Source: CAYVSF01 sp046482855
Lineage (GTDB): Bacteria > Bacteroidota > Bacteroidia > Bacteroidales > UBA12077
Assembly (NCBI GenBank): GCA_046482855.1
Contig: JAWOEH010000178.1
Coordinates: forward strand, 1 to 19,523
Length of the DNA stretch: 19,523 nucleotides
Reading direction: 5' to 3'
The notes under the pieces are model-generated. The model saw nothing but the letters and a program-made list of their open reading frames with translations, was not told the origin of the DNA and did not search any database. Position 1 is the first letter of the stretch. The number at the start of each line of letters is the position of its first letter. This document shows, piece after piece, positions 7,547 through 15,363 of this stretch. The translations under genes were made by a program, and so were the position numbers.

Positions 7547-8250
7547 CTAAAAGCGTTGGATATCTTCTCTAAGCGTTTTATATCCAAAAGTTTTATTTTT
7601 CGTCCGTTAAGATCTATTAACTTATCGTGTTTAAATTCCGATAATAAACGAATAACTGATTCGGTAGCAGTACCCACAATATTTGCCAGTTCCTCACGGG
7701 TGAGGGATATGAGTAAAACACCTTCCTGGTCATATTGAAATGTATCGCGAAGTTTTAAAAGCACCTCGGCTAAACGTTCCCGAACAGTTTTTTGGGCAAT
7801 ATCTGTAATGAAGGTATTTGCTTCTCCTAATTCTTTGCATGTGGTTTGCATTAGAGCCAATGAAAAGTTGCCATTATTCTTTACCAGGGAAATGAGTGTC
7901 TCTCCAGGAATAAAGCATACTACAGCCTCATTAATAACCTCAGCAGAAGAACAGGCTAGATCTCCGCTTAATATAGAGCGATAGCCAACAATATCTCCTT
8001 TTTGGGCAAAAGCAATTATCTGTTCACGCCCATCAATGCCCGTCTTAAATATTTTGATGATACCTTTGTGTATACAGTAAAATCCATTGGTTCGAGAACC
8101 TTCATGGAAAATTACTGAGCCACGTTTGTAATAATGACAGAGCTTCTCTGCCTCAAGTTTTTCATATTCTTGTGGAGACAGATGTTTAAAAATGGTATTT
8201 AGTTCTACGGAACATCCCTCACATGACGGAATTGCATCGTACGTTTTCAT
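7543..8250 (-). CDS. Crp/Fnr-family transcriptional regulator with N-terminal CxxC
   Basis: A 235-residue regulator. Residues about 20-130 form the cyclic-nucleotide-binding-type beta barrel (FHEGSRTNGFYCIHKGIIKIF; GDIVGYRSILSG). A dimerisation helix follows, then a winged helix with LTREELANIVGTATESVIRLL at about 183-203. In the recognition helix E197 and R201 occupy the positions of CRP E181 and R185. The protein has seven cysteines, including C10 and C13 in a CEGC motif near the N-terminus, plus C38, C59, C100, C112 and C138. The N-terminal pair recalls FNR, but the full four-cysteine FNR pattern is not obvious and the barrel lacks a clear cAMP-binding signature. It may respond to redox, oxygen or nitric oxide; this is inference. 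It is divergent from the OsmC-like peroxidase gene, 115 bp between starts, so that gene is a natural candidate target. Confidence 0.92.
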   Translation of the reverse strand: MKTYDAIPSCEGCSVELNTIFKHLSPQEYEKLEAEKLCHYYKRGSVIFHEGSRTNGFYCIHKGIIKIFKTGIDGREQIIAFAQKGDIVGYRSILSGDLACSSAEVINEAVVCFIPGETLISLVKNNGNFSLALMQTTCKELGEANTFITDIAQKTVRERLAEVLLKLRDTFQYDQEGVLLISLTREELANIVGTATESVIRLLSEFKHDKLIDLNGRKIKLLDIKRLEKISNAFS

Positions 8251-8328
8251 AGCTATGCAATCATTGGGTCAACACTAATGGTTGTTTGTTGTTATACTCA
8301 CAAGGTTTCGCAATATACAATTTAATTA

Positions 8329-8336
8329 TAAATTTG
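8329..8336 (+). promoter_or_regulatory. Candidate promoter of the OsmC-family gene
   Basis: TAAATTTG at 8329-8336 is an exact TAnnTTTG -7 box. A TTTC at 8306-8309, 19 bases upstream, differs by one base from the TTTG -33 element. Transcription would start about 20-25 bases before the ATG at 8366. Confidence 0.5.
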
Positions 8337-8365
8337 TAAAAATTTTAACATTAACTTATATAGAT

Positions 8366-8788
8366 ATGAAAACATCTGTAAATATTAAGTGGCTAAAAGA
8401 GATGGCTTTTGAGGCCGATGTAAATGGACATAAAATAACGATAGATGCTGGTGAAAAAGTAGGGGGGCAAGATAAAGGACCCAGACCTAAGCCTTTGATG
8501 TTATTAGCATTAGCTGGTTGTACCGGGATGGACGTTGTAAGTATTCTTCGAAAAATGCGAGTTGAGCTGGACGATTTTGATGTGGAGGTTGTGGCCAATA
8601 ACACTGAGGAGCATCCTAAACATTACGATGAAATGAAGGTTATTTATAAATTCTGGGGAAAAGATCTTCCCAAAGAGAAAATTGAAAAAGCGGTAAATTT
8701 ATCGGAAGAGCGATATTGTGGGGTAAGTTTTGTCTACAAAAAATATATAAAGATGGAAACCGAGATACGAATTAATCCGGAAAAATAG
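8366..8788 (+). CDS. OsmC/Ohr-family peroxidase-like protein
   Basis: A 140-residue OsmC-family protein. These proteins reduce organic or inorganic peroxides with a pair of cysteines. Here C52 (LALAGCTGMD) and C118 (EERYCGVSF) are 66 residues apart, the spacing I recall for the peroxidatic and resolving cysteines of E. coli OsmC. Upstream, GPRPKPLMLLALAGC is the usual helix carrying the active site. I chose the ATG at 8366, where a family-like N-terminus (MKTSVNIKW) begins; an in-frame ATG at 8282 would add 28 unfamiliar residues and would read through the candidate promoter. Bacteroidota versions of this subgroup are often annotated simply as OsmC family, and the exact substrate cannot be assigned. 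It is divergent from a cysteine-bearing Crp/Fnr regulator and ends at a strong terminator. Confidence 0.9.
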   Translation: MKTSVNIKWLKEMAFEADVNGHKITIDAGEKVGGQDKGPRPKPLMLLALAGCTGMDVVSILRKMRVELDDFDVEVVANNTEEHPKHYDEMKVIYKFWGKDLPKEKIEKAVNLSEERYCGVSFVYKKYIKMETEIRINPEK

Positions 8789-8797
8789 GAGGAATAG

Positions 8798-8824
8798 AAA
8801 AAGCTGGCATCTGCCAGCTTTTTT
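8798..8824. terminator. Bidirectional rho-independent terminator
   Basis: A perfect inverted repeat, AAGCTGGCA (8801-8809) and TGCCAGCTT (8812-8820), is flanked by an A-run on the left and a T-run on the right. It therefore works on both strands and separates osmC from the convergent pheS. Confidence 0.85.
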
Positions 8825-8854
8825 ATTGAAATTCATTTTATCAAGTACCTGCCT

Positions 8855-9874
8855 TTAATAAGCGGATTTAAACTGTTCGAGGAAACGTACATCGTTCTCG
8901 AAATATAAACGTAGGTCATTCACCTTGTATTTTAGCATGGCAATACGTTCTATACCCATACCAAATGCATAGCCGGTGTATTTTTTGCTATCAATACCGT
9001 TGGCTTCTAACACATTTGGGTCAACCATTCCACAACCCAGAACTTCTAAATATCCTGTATATTTACATACGTTACACCCTTTGCCACCACAGAGGTTGCA
9101 TTTTATATCCATTTCGGCGGAGGGTTCGGTAAAAGGGAAATAGGAGGGACGAAGGCGGATTTCGGTATTCTTTCCAAACATCTCCTGTGCAAAATAGTAA
9201 AGGGTTTGTTTTAAATCGGCAAACGATACATTTTCATCGATATACAATCCTTCAACCTGATGGAAAATACAATGAGCGCGTGCGCTGATAGCCTCATTAC
9301 GAAATACTCTTCCCGGTGATATGGTACGAATGGGGGGCTGAGAATGCTCCATTACGCGAGCTTGTACCGAGGAAGTATGGGTACGCAACAAAATATCGGG
9401 GTCTTTTTCCACAAAAAATGTATCCTGCATATCGCGAGCCGGATGTTCGGGTGGAAAGTTAAGAGCTGAAAATACGTGCCAGTCATCTTCTACTTCTGGC
9501 CCCTCTGAAACGGTAAACCCCAAATGTTTAAAGATATCGATAATTTCATTGCGAACTACCGATAATGGATGACGTGTCCCCCAGCGAATCGCTTCACCTG
9601 GTGCGGTTAAATCTATTCCGGAAGCACTTTGTTTGTCCACTTCGAGGCTTTGCTTAAGCTCCTGTAGTTTGTTTTGAACAGTAACTTTTAATTGATTAAG
9701 GCTTTGTCCAACCTCTTTTTTGTTTTCACGTGGAACGTTTTTAAACTCATTAAAGAGTTCGCTAAGTAATCCTTTTTTGCTCAGATATTTAATTCTGAAT
9801 TGTTCAACTTCATCCAGCGATTCAGTTGTGAATCCTTCAACTTCTGCTACTAGCTCTTTGATGCGTTCTTTCAT
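8855..9874 (-). CDS. pheS: Phenylalanine-tRNA ligase alpha subunit
   Basis: PheS is the catalytic alpha subunit of the heterotetrameric enzyme that charges tRNA-Phe. The 339-residue protein has the N-terminal coiled-coil arm (about 1-85) that binds tRNA. The class II core follows, with LLRTHTSSVQARVM (162-175), motif 2 region GRVFRNEAISARAHCIFHQVEG (188-209 in outline), FTEPSAEMDIKC (248-259) and motif 3 FGMGIER (304-310). C259, C262, C267 and C270 form a CxxC-x4-CxxC knuckle, likely zinc-binding, seen in many non-proteobacterial PheS proteins. The beta-subunit gene pheT is not next to it. It starts 24 bp after the stop of the cyclophilin lipoprotein gene, so the two are probably one transcript. 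The 3' end faces the bidirectional terminator shared with osmC. Confidence 0.97.
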   Translation of the reverse strand: MKERIKELVAEVEGFTTESLDEVEQFRIKYLSKKGLLSELFNEFKNVPRENKKEVGQSLNQLKVTVQNKLQELKQSLEVDKQSASGIDLTAPGEAIRWGTRHPLSVVRNEIIDIFKHLGFTVSEGPEVEDDWHVFSALNFPPEHPARDMQDTFFVEKDPDILLRTHTSSVQARVMEHSQPPIRTISPGRVFRNEAISARAHCIFHQVEGLYIDENVSFADLKQTLYYFAQEMFGKNTEIRLRPSYFPFTEPSAEMDIKCNLCGGKGCNVCKYTGYLEVLGCGMVDPNVLEANGIDSKKYTGYAFGMGIERIAMLKYKVNDLRLYFENDVRFLEQFKSAY

Positions 9875-9898
9875 TGTAACTAATTCAGTATGTGTTTG

Positions 9899-10699
9899 TT
9901 ATTTTATTTTTTTTATATCCATTACCACATCCTTTAAAGGACGATCTTGCTCATCTGTCTGTACTTTGGCAATTTTATCTATCACTTCCAGGCCTTCTGT
10001 TACCTCACCAAATACTGTGTAGCTGCCATCTAAACGGGGGGTGCCTCCAACTGTTCGATAAGCCTCTCGTTTAAACTCTGGAATCTTATAAGGGCCTGTG
10101 GAATCGATATAAGATTGAGCATAGGCTTCTGCTTCCGGAATAAGCATGTCGTAGTTTATCTCTTTGTTGTCTGACATGCTTTCAACGGTTGTTTGTTGAA
10201 TATAATTCTGGATTAATTCTTTTCGTCTCGTGGCGTTAATCTTCTTTTCCAGTTGATCCAATTCTTTATCGGAAAAAATTTTCCCCTGAACAATATAAAA
10301 TTGGGAGCTGGAAGATCGCTTTTCGGGATTCGCCTGATCCCCTTCACGTGCTGCTGCAATTACTCCTTTCTTATGAAACAGAGAATCATCAAATTCTGCG
10401 GGCAGCGTGTAACCAGCATCCTCTTCGCCTAATACTTTCCCTTTTGGTGCATTCTTGGATGTAGGATCGCCTCCCTGGATCATAAACCCATTAATAACCC
10501 TATGAAACAGCAGATCTTCATAAAAATCCTCCTCAACTAATTTCTCAAAGTTTTTTCTATGTTCCGGAGTATCTTCGTATAGTCGAATAACTATATCTCC
10601 GTAGGAGGTACGAATCTTATACCGATTCTCTTCATTTTTTTTGCACCCGCTAAAAATTAGCAGAACCAGGGCACTTACTAATAGTGTAATTCGTTTCAT
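9899..10699 (-). CDS. Cyclophilin-type peptidyl-prolyl cis-trans isomerase, lipoprotein
   Basis: A 266-residue exported isomerase that would help fold periplasmic or outer-membrane proteins. The N-terminus has a lipoprotein signal, LLIFSGC, with C19 as the lipidated residue. The cyclophilin domain shows FHRV (65-68, with the catalytic Arg), GFMIQGGDP (71-79), SQFYI (132-136) and LDGSYTVFGEV (223-233). Between SQFYI and the last block is an insertion of roughly 75 residues (about 140-216), rich in charged residues and predicted helix. The position of human CypA W121 is occupied by R222, as expected for a bacterial form with low cyclosporin affinity. It lies 24 bp upstream of pheS in the same direction. 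Family assignment is firm; clients are unknown. Confidence 0.93.
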   Translation of the reverse strand: MKRITLLVSALVLLIFSGCKKNEENRYKIRTSYGDIVIRLYEDTPEHRKNFEKLVEEDFYEDLLFHRVINGFMIQGGDPTSKNAPKGKVLGEEDAGYTLPAEFDDSLFHKKGVIAAAREGDQANPEKRSSSSQFYIVQGKIFSDKELDQLEKKINATRRKELIQNYIQQTTVESMSDNKEINYDMLIPEAEAYAQSYIDSTGPYKIPEFKREAYRTVGGTPRLDGSYTVFGEVTEGLEVIDKIAKVQTDEQDRPLKDVVMDIKKIK

Positions 10700-10743
10700 G
10701 GTACAGGTTATATTTAGTATAGGATAATTACGAATAACTAATA

Positions 10744-10751
10744 CAAACTTA
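10744..10751 (-). promoter_or_regulatory. Candidate -7 box for the cyclophilin-pheS unit
   Basis: On the minus strand this reads TAAGTTTG, an exact TAnnTTTG match, about 45 bases upstream of the cyclophilin start. No clear TTTG -33 element is seen at the standard distance. Confidence 0.4.
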
Positions 10752-10931
10752 ACATTTGTAAAGTCGTAGTATGTTTATATCAACTATTTTCGCTTTTTAT
10801 TGAATGGAAACAAAATTAAAGGTTTTTGTGGTAATTAACCTACAATTGTCTCTATTTCCTTATCATATATTTTTTTCAGCCTGTTTTAACTGCAACATTA
10901 GCTGAGTTTCTTTTTAATACTGGTTTTTGCA

Positions 10932-13223
10932 ATGGTACAACGATTGATTTATACAGTTATTTTACTTATTCTTATCTGTTTACCTTCAGCAAAGGGGCAG
11001 AAAGTAGGATTGGTTTTGAGTGGAGGCGGGGCTAAGGGATTAGCGCATATTGGAGTTATTCAGGCACTTGAAGAGAATGAAATACCCATTGATTATATTA
11101 CGGGTACTTCCATGGGGGCTATTATTGGTGGTCTTTACGCTGCAGGGTATACACCTGAACAAATGCGAAATCTAGTGCAGTCTGAAGAATTTTTACGTTG
11201 GTCGACGGGTAAAATTGATGAAAAATATATTTATTATTTTAAGAAGGAGCCGGCTGAAGCCAGTATGATTAATCTACGAATTTCCTTCGAGGATAGTTCG
11301 GCTGTTGCACAGCTTCCAAGTAATTTAGTTCCCACTCATCAGATGGATTTAGCTGTATTGCAAATTTTTGCTGCACAGAGTGCTGAAGCCAATTATCATT
11401 TCGATTCGTTGTTTGTGCCTTTCCGTTGCATAGCCACCGATATTTACCGGAATAAGGAAGTGGTTTTTTCAAAAGGGAATTTGGGTTCTGCTATCCGTGC
11501 CAGTATGACTTTCCCATTTTATTTTAAGCCTATCTCCGTTAACGATGTGTTATTGTTTGATGGGGGTATGAAAAATAACTTTCCCTGGGATGTTTTGATA
11601 GAGGATTTTCATCCGGATTATATTATAGGCAGCAAAACTGCCGATAATTCTCCAAAACCTAGTGCTGACGACATCGTAAATCAATTGGAAAATATGTTGC
11701 TTTCCAAAACTTCTTTCGATTTACCCCAAAATGGTATTTTAATTGAAACCCAATTCATCGACGTGAAATTATTGGATTTTGAGAAAGCTCCTTACATCAT
11801 CACCAAAGGGTATATTAATGCAATGCGCAAAATGGATAGTATTCGGCAATTGATTCCTGTTCGACGGTCCGAGGACGAATTGAAGTTGCGCAGAGAGGAG
11901 TATACTGCGAAGCTGCCAGCTCTTACTTTTGATCAGGTGCTTATTGAAGGGTTAAATGACTTAGAACGAGAATATTTGTTACAAAGCATTTATCGCAAAG
12001 CTGATACTTTTAATATTGAACAGTTGCAGGAAGTGTACTTTAAGCTATTGGCTGATGGCACCATTTCATCTATCTATCCATTGGCAAGTTACGATAAAGA
12101 ATCAGAGATGTTTAATCTTTATATGCGAGTAAAAGAAGAGAACCGATTGATTACTACCATTGGAGGAAATATTAGTAGTGGCCCTATTAATCAAGGATTT
12201 GCCAGTGTTGAGTATAACCAGTTAGGCGCTTATGCCAGAAAGCTTAAAGCGAATATCTATTATGGCAGACTGTATAGCAGTCTGATGCTTAAGGCACGTG
12301 CCGATCTTCCTACTTATTATCCTTTGTCGGTAAGCGGTGCTCTTACGCTTAATAGATGGGATTATTATAATTCTAGCAGTGATCCTTTTTTTGAAGATGT
12401 ACGACCAGCCTATTTAATAAAAAATGAAAGTAATTTTCGTTTGCAGGTACGCACACCTTTGAAAACAAACTCCCTGCTTAGTGCTGAATTTGCTTTTGGT
12501 ATAGGTGAAGATAAATATTACCAGGTAGAGAGATTTTCCAAATCGGATACAAGCGACCATACTGAATTCAGAGCGCTTCATTATAAAGTTGGTTATCAGA
12601 AAAACACGCTTAATTATCGACAATTCCCCACCCGTGGTGATCGGTGGCTTTTTCAGTTAAGTCATGTTCGGGGTGTTGAGGAGTATATTCCCGGTTCAAC
12701 GGGTTTTCAAGAACGGGAGCGAGGACAATTTCAGCAATGGTTTGAATTGCATGCAAAGGGAGTAAGTTATTTACCAGTAAATAACTGGTATACCCTGGGT
12801 GTTTGTGGAGAGGTTAATTGGAGTAACCGACCCTTTTTTCAAAACTATTATGCTACCTTACTGAACACTCGTGCTTTCCAGCCAACGCCACATAGCAGAA
12901 CCCATTTTTTGCAACGATACCGGGCACATAATTACGCTGCTTTAGGGGTTAGTAATATTTTTACATTAGGTAATTCCTTGCATTTCAGGGCCGAGAGTTA
13001 TTTGTTTGCTCCTTATCGGAAAATTGAAAAACAACAAAACTTTTTACCTGCCTATGGAGAGGTGTTTCCGAAGCCAACATATTTATTATCCGGGAGTTTG
13101 GTATATCACTCTATAGTAGGACCATTGAGCTTAAGTTTAAATTACTATGACAAGGAGGATAAAAATCTCTATTTAATCTTTAATTTTGGTTTTATTTTAT
13201 TCAACCAAAAAGGATTAGATTAG
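10932..13223 (+). CDS. Patatin-like phospholipase fused to Omp85-type outer-membrane barrel
   Basis: A 763-residue exported protein with a signal peptide ending near AKGQ (residues 20-23). The patatin domain has the oxyanion loop GGGAKG (31-36), the nucleophile motif GTSMG with S60, and the DGG with D210, so the Ser-Asp dyad is intact. A POTRA-like segment follows (about 330-405: FDQVLIEGLNDLEREYLLQSIY, shown in part). The remainder is a region of alternating aromatic and polar residues, as in a BamA-type beta barrel, ending in YLIFNFGFILF plus six residues. This layout matches the type Vd autotransporter-like patatins (Pseudomonas PlpD, Fusobacterium FplA), which act as phospholipase A1-type enzymes at the cell surface; substrate here is inferred. 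The TTG-initiated flippase gene starts four bases after its stop, indicating translational coupling or a shared operon. Confidence 0.93.
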   Translation: MVQRLIYTVILLILICLPSAKGQKVGLVLSGGGAKGLAHIGVIQALEENEIPIDYITGTSMGAIIGGLYAAGYTPEQMRNLVQSEEFLRWSTGKIDEKYIYYFKKEPAEASMINLRISFEDSSAVAQLPSNLVPTHQMDLAVLQIFAAQSAEANYHFDSLFVPFRCIATDIYRNKEVVFSKGNLGSAIRASMTFPFYFKPISVNDVLLFDGGMKNNFPWDVLIEDFHPDYIIGSKTADNSPKPSADDIVNQLENMLLSKTSFDLPQNGILIETQFIDVKLLDFEKAPYIITKGYINAMRKMDSIRQLIPVRRSEDELKLRREEYTAKLPALTFDQVLIEGLNDLEREYLLQSIYRKADTFNIEQLQEVYFKLLADGTISSIYPLASYDKESEMFNLYMRVKEENRLITTIGGNISSGPINQGFASVEYNQLGAYARKLKANIYYGRLYSSLMLKARADLPTYYPLSVSGALTLNRWDYYNSSSDPFFEDVRPAYLIKNESNFRLQVRTPLKTNSLLSAEFAFGIGEDKYYQVERFSKSDTSDHTEFRALHYKVGYQKNTLNYRQFPTRGDRWLFQLSHVRGVEEYIPGSTGFQERERGQFQQWFELHAKGVSYLPVNNWYTLGVCGEVNWSNRPFFQNYYATLLNTRAFQPTPHSRTHFLQRYRAHNYAALGVSNIFTLGNSLHFRAESYLFAPYRKIEKQQNFLPAYGEVFPKPTYLLSGSLVYHSIVGPLSLSLNYYDKEDKNLYLIFNFGFILFNQKGLD

Positions 13224-13227
13224 CGCT

Positions 13228-14700
13228 TTGAAAGAATTTAAACGACTTGCAGGCCAGACTCTTGTATATGGTTTGGGCACCATTGTACCCAGAGTATTTA
13301 ACTACTTGGTATTTACATGGTTTTTTACACGCGTATTTTCTAAGTATGAATATGGTGTTTTTACAGAGTTATATGGTCAGGTAGCTTTTTTGCTTGTGTT
13401 TCTTACCTATGGAATGGAAACCACCTATTTTCGTTTTCTGAAAGATAAGTTTCCACGTGGAACGGTATATTCTACTGCCCTTCGAACGCTGGCTTTTACC
13501 TCTGGTTTCTTCCTTGTTTTAATTTTCCTGTTTTATCAGGATTTTGCCCGATGGATAGCTTATCCCAATCGTCCGCTACTCGTCTTGCTGTTAGGGATTG
13601 TGGTGGCTATTGATGCTTTTATATCCCTTCCTTTTGCTAAACTCCGTGCCGAAAACAGAGCCATGAGGTTTGGGATGCTTAAAATTATTAATGTTATCAT
13701 TATCATCTTTTTTAATCTCTTTTTTCTGGCGGGATTGCCCTATTTGGATACACATTTTTCATCGTCACTTATCTCTTTTCTATATGTACCTGAGTGGGGC
13801 GTAGAGTATGCTTTTATTTCAAACCTCCTGGGCAGTGGTAGTATGTTGCTTTTACTTTTTAAGGATATTAAACCTATTCGGATTAAAGGAAACCCTGAGT
13901 TGCGAAGGCAAATGTTAACATATACTTTTCCACTTCTTGTGGTGGGATCTGCCGGTATGATTAATGAAGTTTTTGACAAGATTCTGCTGAAATACCTCTT
14001 AGACGGAACCCGTGCTGCTTCTGAACAAGTAGGCGTTTATGGAGCAAATTACCGTATTGCTGTTCTTATGACCTTATTTATACAAATGTTTAGGTATGCT
14101 GCCGAGCCTTTCTATTTTGATAAGATGAGAGACAAAGACGCGAAACAAACCTATGCCACAGTCATGAAATATTTTGTGATCTTTGGATTGCTCATTTTTC
14201 TTGGAGTTATGTTCTACATCGATATTGTTAAGTACTTCATTGGACCCGATTTTCGTAGTGGATTGCATATTGTTCCTATTGTGCTTATTGCCAATTTGTT
14301 TTTGGGAATCATTTACAATCTTTCTGTATGGTATAAATTGACAAACAAAACAAAATTTGGCGCCTATATAGCCCTTTTCGGTGCAGCTATTACCTTAGTG
14401 TTAAATATTGTATTGGTTCCTGTTATGGGGTATGAAGGAGCTGCCTGGGCAACGCTTATTTGTTATTTTTCCATGATGATTGTTTCCTATTTGTTAAGCC
14501 GTCGGCATTACGCTATACCCTACGATCTTAAATCCATTGGGGGATATTTCTTCTTTGCAGTGACCCTTTATTTTATTACAAATAGTGTACATTTATCTTC
14601 TGATTTATTGAAATATCTGTTTCATACGCTGTTATTAGCCCTATTTATCATAATTATTGAACGAAGAGAACATTTGATAAGACAAATAAGAGCAAAATAG
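13228..14700 (+). CDS. Polysaccharide flippase-like membrane protein (MATE/Wzx superfamily)
   Basis: A 490-residue integral membrane protein with about 12-14 hydrophobic helices. Its N-terminus, KEFKRLAGQTLVYGLGTIVPRV in outline, is the standard amphipathic entry of Bacteroidota oligosaccharide flippases, followed by NYLVFTWFFTRVFSKYEYG. Such proteins move lipid-linked sugars across the inner membrane for capsule, O-antigen or other surface polysaccharides. Translation must start at the TTG at 13228: an in-frame TAG lies 12 bases upstream and the next ATG would remove over 60 conserved residues. It starts 4 bp after the patatin gene and 31 bp before dut. No glycan-synthesis cluster surrounds it, so its cargo is unknown. 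It could equally be a general lipid-linked precursor transporter. Confidence 0.88.
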   Translation: MKEFKRLAGQTLVYGLGTIVPRVFNYLVFTWFFTRVFSKYEYGVFTELYGQVAFLLVFLTYGMETTYFRFLKDKFPRGTVYSTALRTLAFTSGFFLVLIFLFYQDFARWIAYPNRPLLVLLLGIVVAIDAFISLPFAKLRAENRAMRFGMLKIINVIIIIFFNLFFLAGLPYLDTHFSSSLISFLYVPEWGVEYAFISNLLGSGSMLLLLFKDIKPIRIKGNPELRRQMLTYTFPLLVVGSAGMINEVFDKILLKYLLDGTRAASEQVGVYGANYRIAVLMTLFIQMFRYAAEPFYFDKMRDKDAKQTYATVMKYFVIFGLLIFLGVMFYIDIVKYFIGPDFRSGLHIVPIVLIANLFLGIIYNLSVWYKLTNKTKFGAYIALFGAAITLVLNIVLVPVMGYEGAAWATLICYFSMMIVSYLLSRRHYAIPYDLKSIGGYFFFAVTLYFITNSVHLSSDLLKYLFHTLLLALFIIIIERREHLIRQIRAK

Positions 14701-14731
14701 TTAAACAAGACCTTACTATAAAGAAGATACT

Positions 14732-15166
14732 ATGAAAGTGAAAATTGTAAACAAATCTGAGAATCCATTGCCAAATTATAGCACCACCGAATCGGCAGGC
14801 ATGGATTTACGTGCAAATCTGAAATCAGAGGTGCTACTACAGCCCCTGGAACGACGACTCATTCCAACAGGCGTGTATGTGGAATTGCCCAAAGGGTTTG
14901 AGGCGCAAATACGTCCGCGTAGCGGTTATGCCTTAAAAAAGGGTATAACGGTACTCAATGCTCCCGGCACGATTGATGCGGATTATCGGGGCGAAATCGG
15001 GGTTATCCTCATTAATCTTTCCAATTATGCTGTAAAAATTGAACATGGCGAACGAATATGTCAAATGGTGATAAAGAAGCATGAAACGGTTGAATGGGAA
15101 GAAGTAAATTCTTTAGAAGATTCACATCGAGGCGACGGTGGTTTTGGAAGTACGGGAACAAATTAA
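14732..15166 (+). CDS. dut: dUTP diphosphatase
   Basis: Trimeric dUTPase hydrolyses dUTP to dUMP and pyrophosphate, keeping uracil out of DNA and feeding thymidylate synthesis. All five family motifs are present in the 144 residues: AGMDLRA (22-28), RPRSG (61-65), GTIDADYRGEI (79-89, with catalytic D82), GERICQMVI (106-114) and the C-terminal RGDGGFGSTG (133-142), whose phenylalanine stacks on uracil. The length is normal. It begins 31 bp after the flippase stop and is followed after about 11 bp by a long hairpin, so it probably ends the patatin-flippase-dut transcript. Confidence 0.98.
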   Translation: MKVKIVNKSENPLPNYSTTESAGMDLRANLKSEVLLQPLERRLIPTGVYVELPKGFEAQIRPRSGYALKKGITVLNAPGTIDADYRGEIGVILINLSNYAVKIEHGERICQMVIKKHETVEWEEVNSLEDSHRGDGGFGSTGTN

Positions 15167-15177
15167 TATACAAAAGG

Positions 15178-15216
15178 TACACGAGGGGTTTGCAATTATT
15201 GCAAACCCCTCGTGTA
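15178..15216 (+). terminator. Strong 18-bp hairpin after dut, without a U-tract
   Basis: The arms at 15178-15195 and 15199-15216 are perfect reverse complements (18 bp, core ACGAGGGGTTTGCAA) with a TTA loop. The downstream bases are GTAAAGATATAAAAAAC, so there is no T-run as expected for an intrinsic terminator. It most likely ends or protects the dut transcript. The rest of the gap to the next start (15217-15363) shows no gene; a TACTTTGC near 15276-15283 is one base short of a -7 box. Confidence 0.65.
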
Positions 15217-15363
15217 GTAAAGATATAAAAAACGTTAAAAACACCCTTGGCTATTTTCCCGAATCACATTATTAGTACTTTGCTCCTCCATTTTTTCGTC
15301 TGGTAGAAATGGGCAGTCGTTTGATGTTAGACAAGGCTCCGGGCTATTAATTATTGACAAACT

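Noticed and set aside
8251..8280. An FNR-type box (TTGAT-N4-ATCAA) in the Crp/Fnr-osmC gap
   Set aside because: The closest sequence, TTGACCCAATGAT on the minus strand, matches only one half-site.
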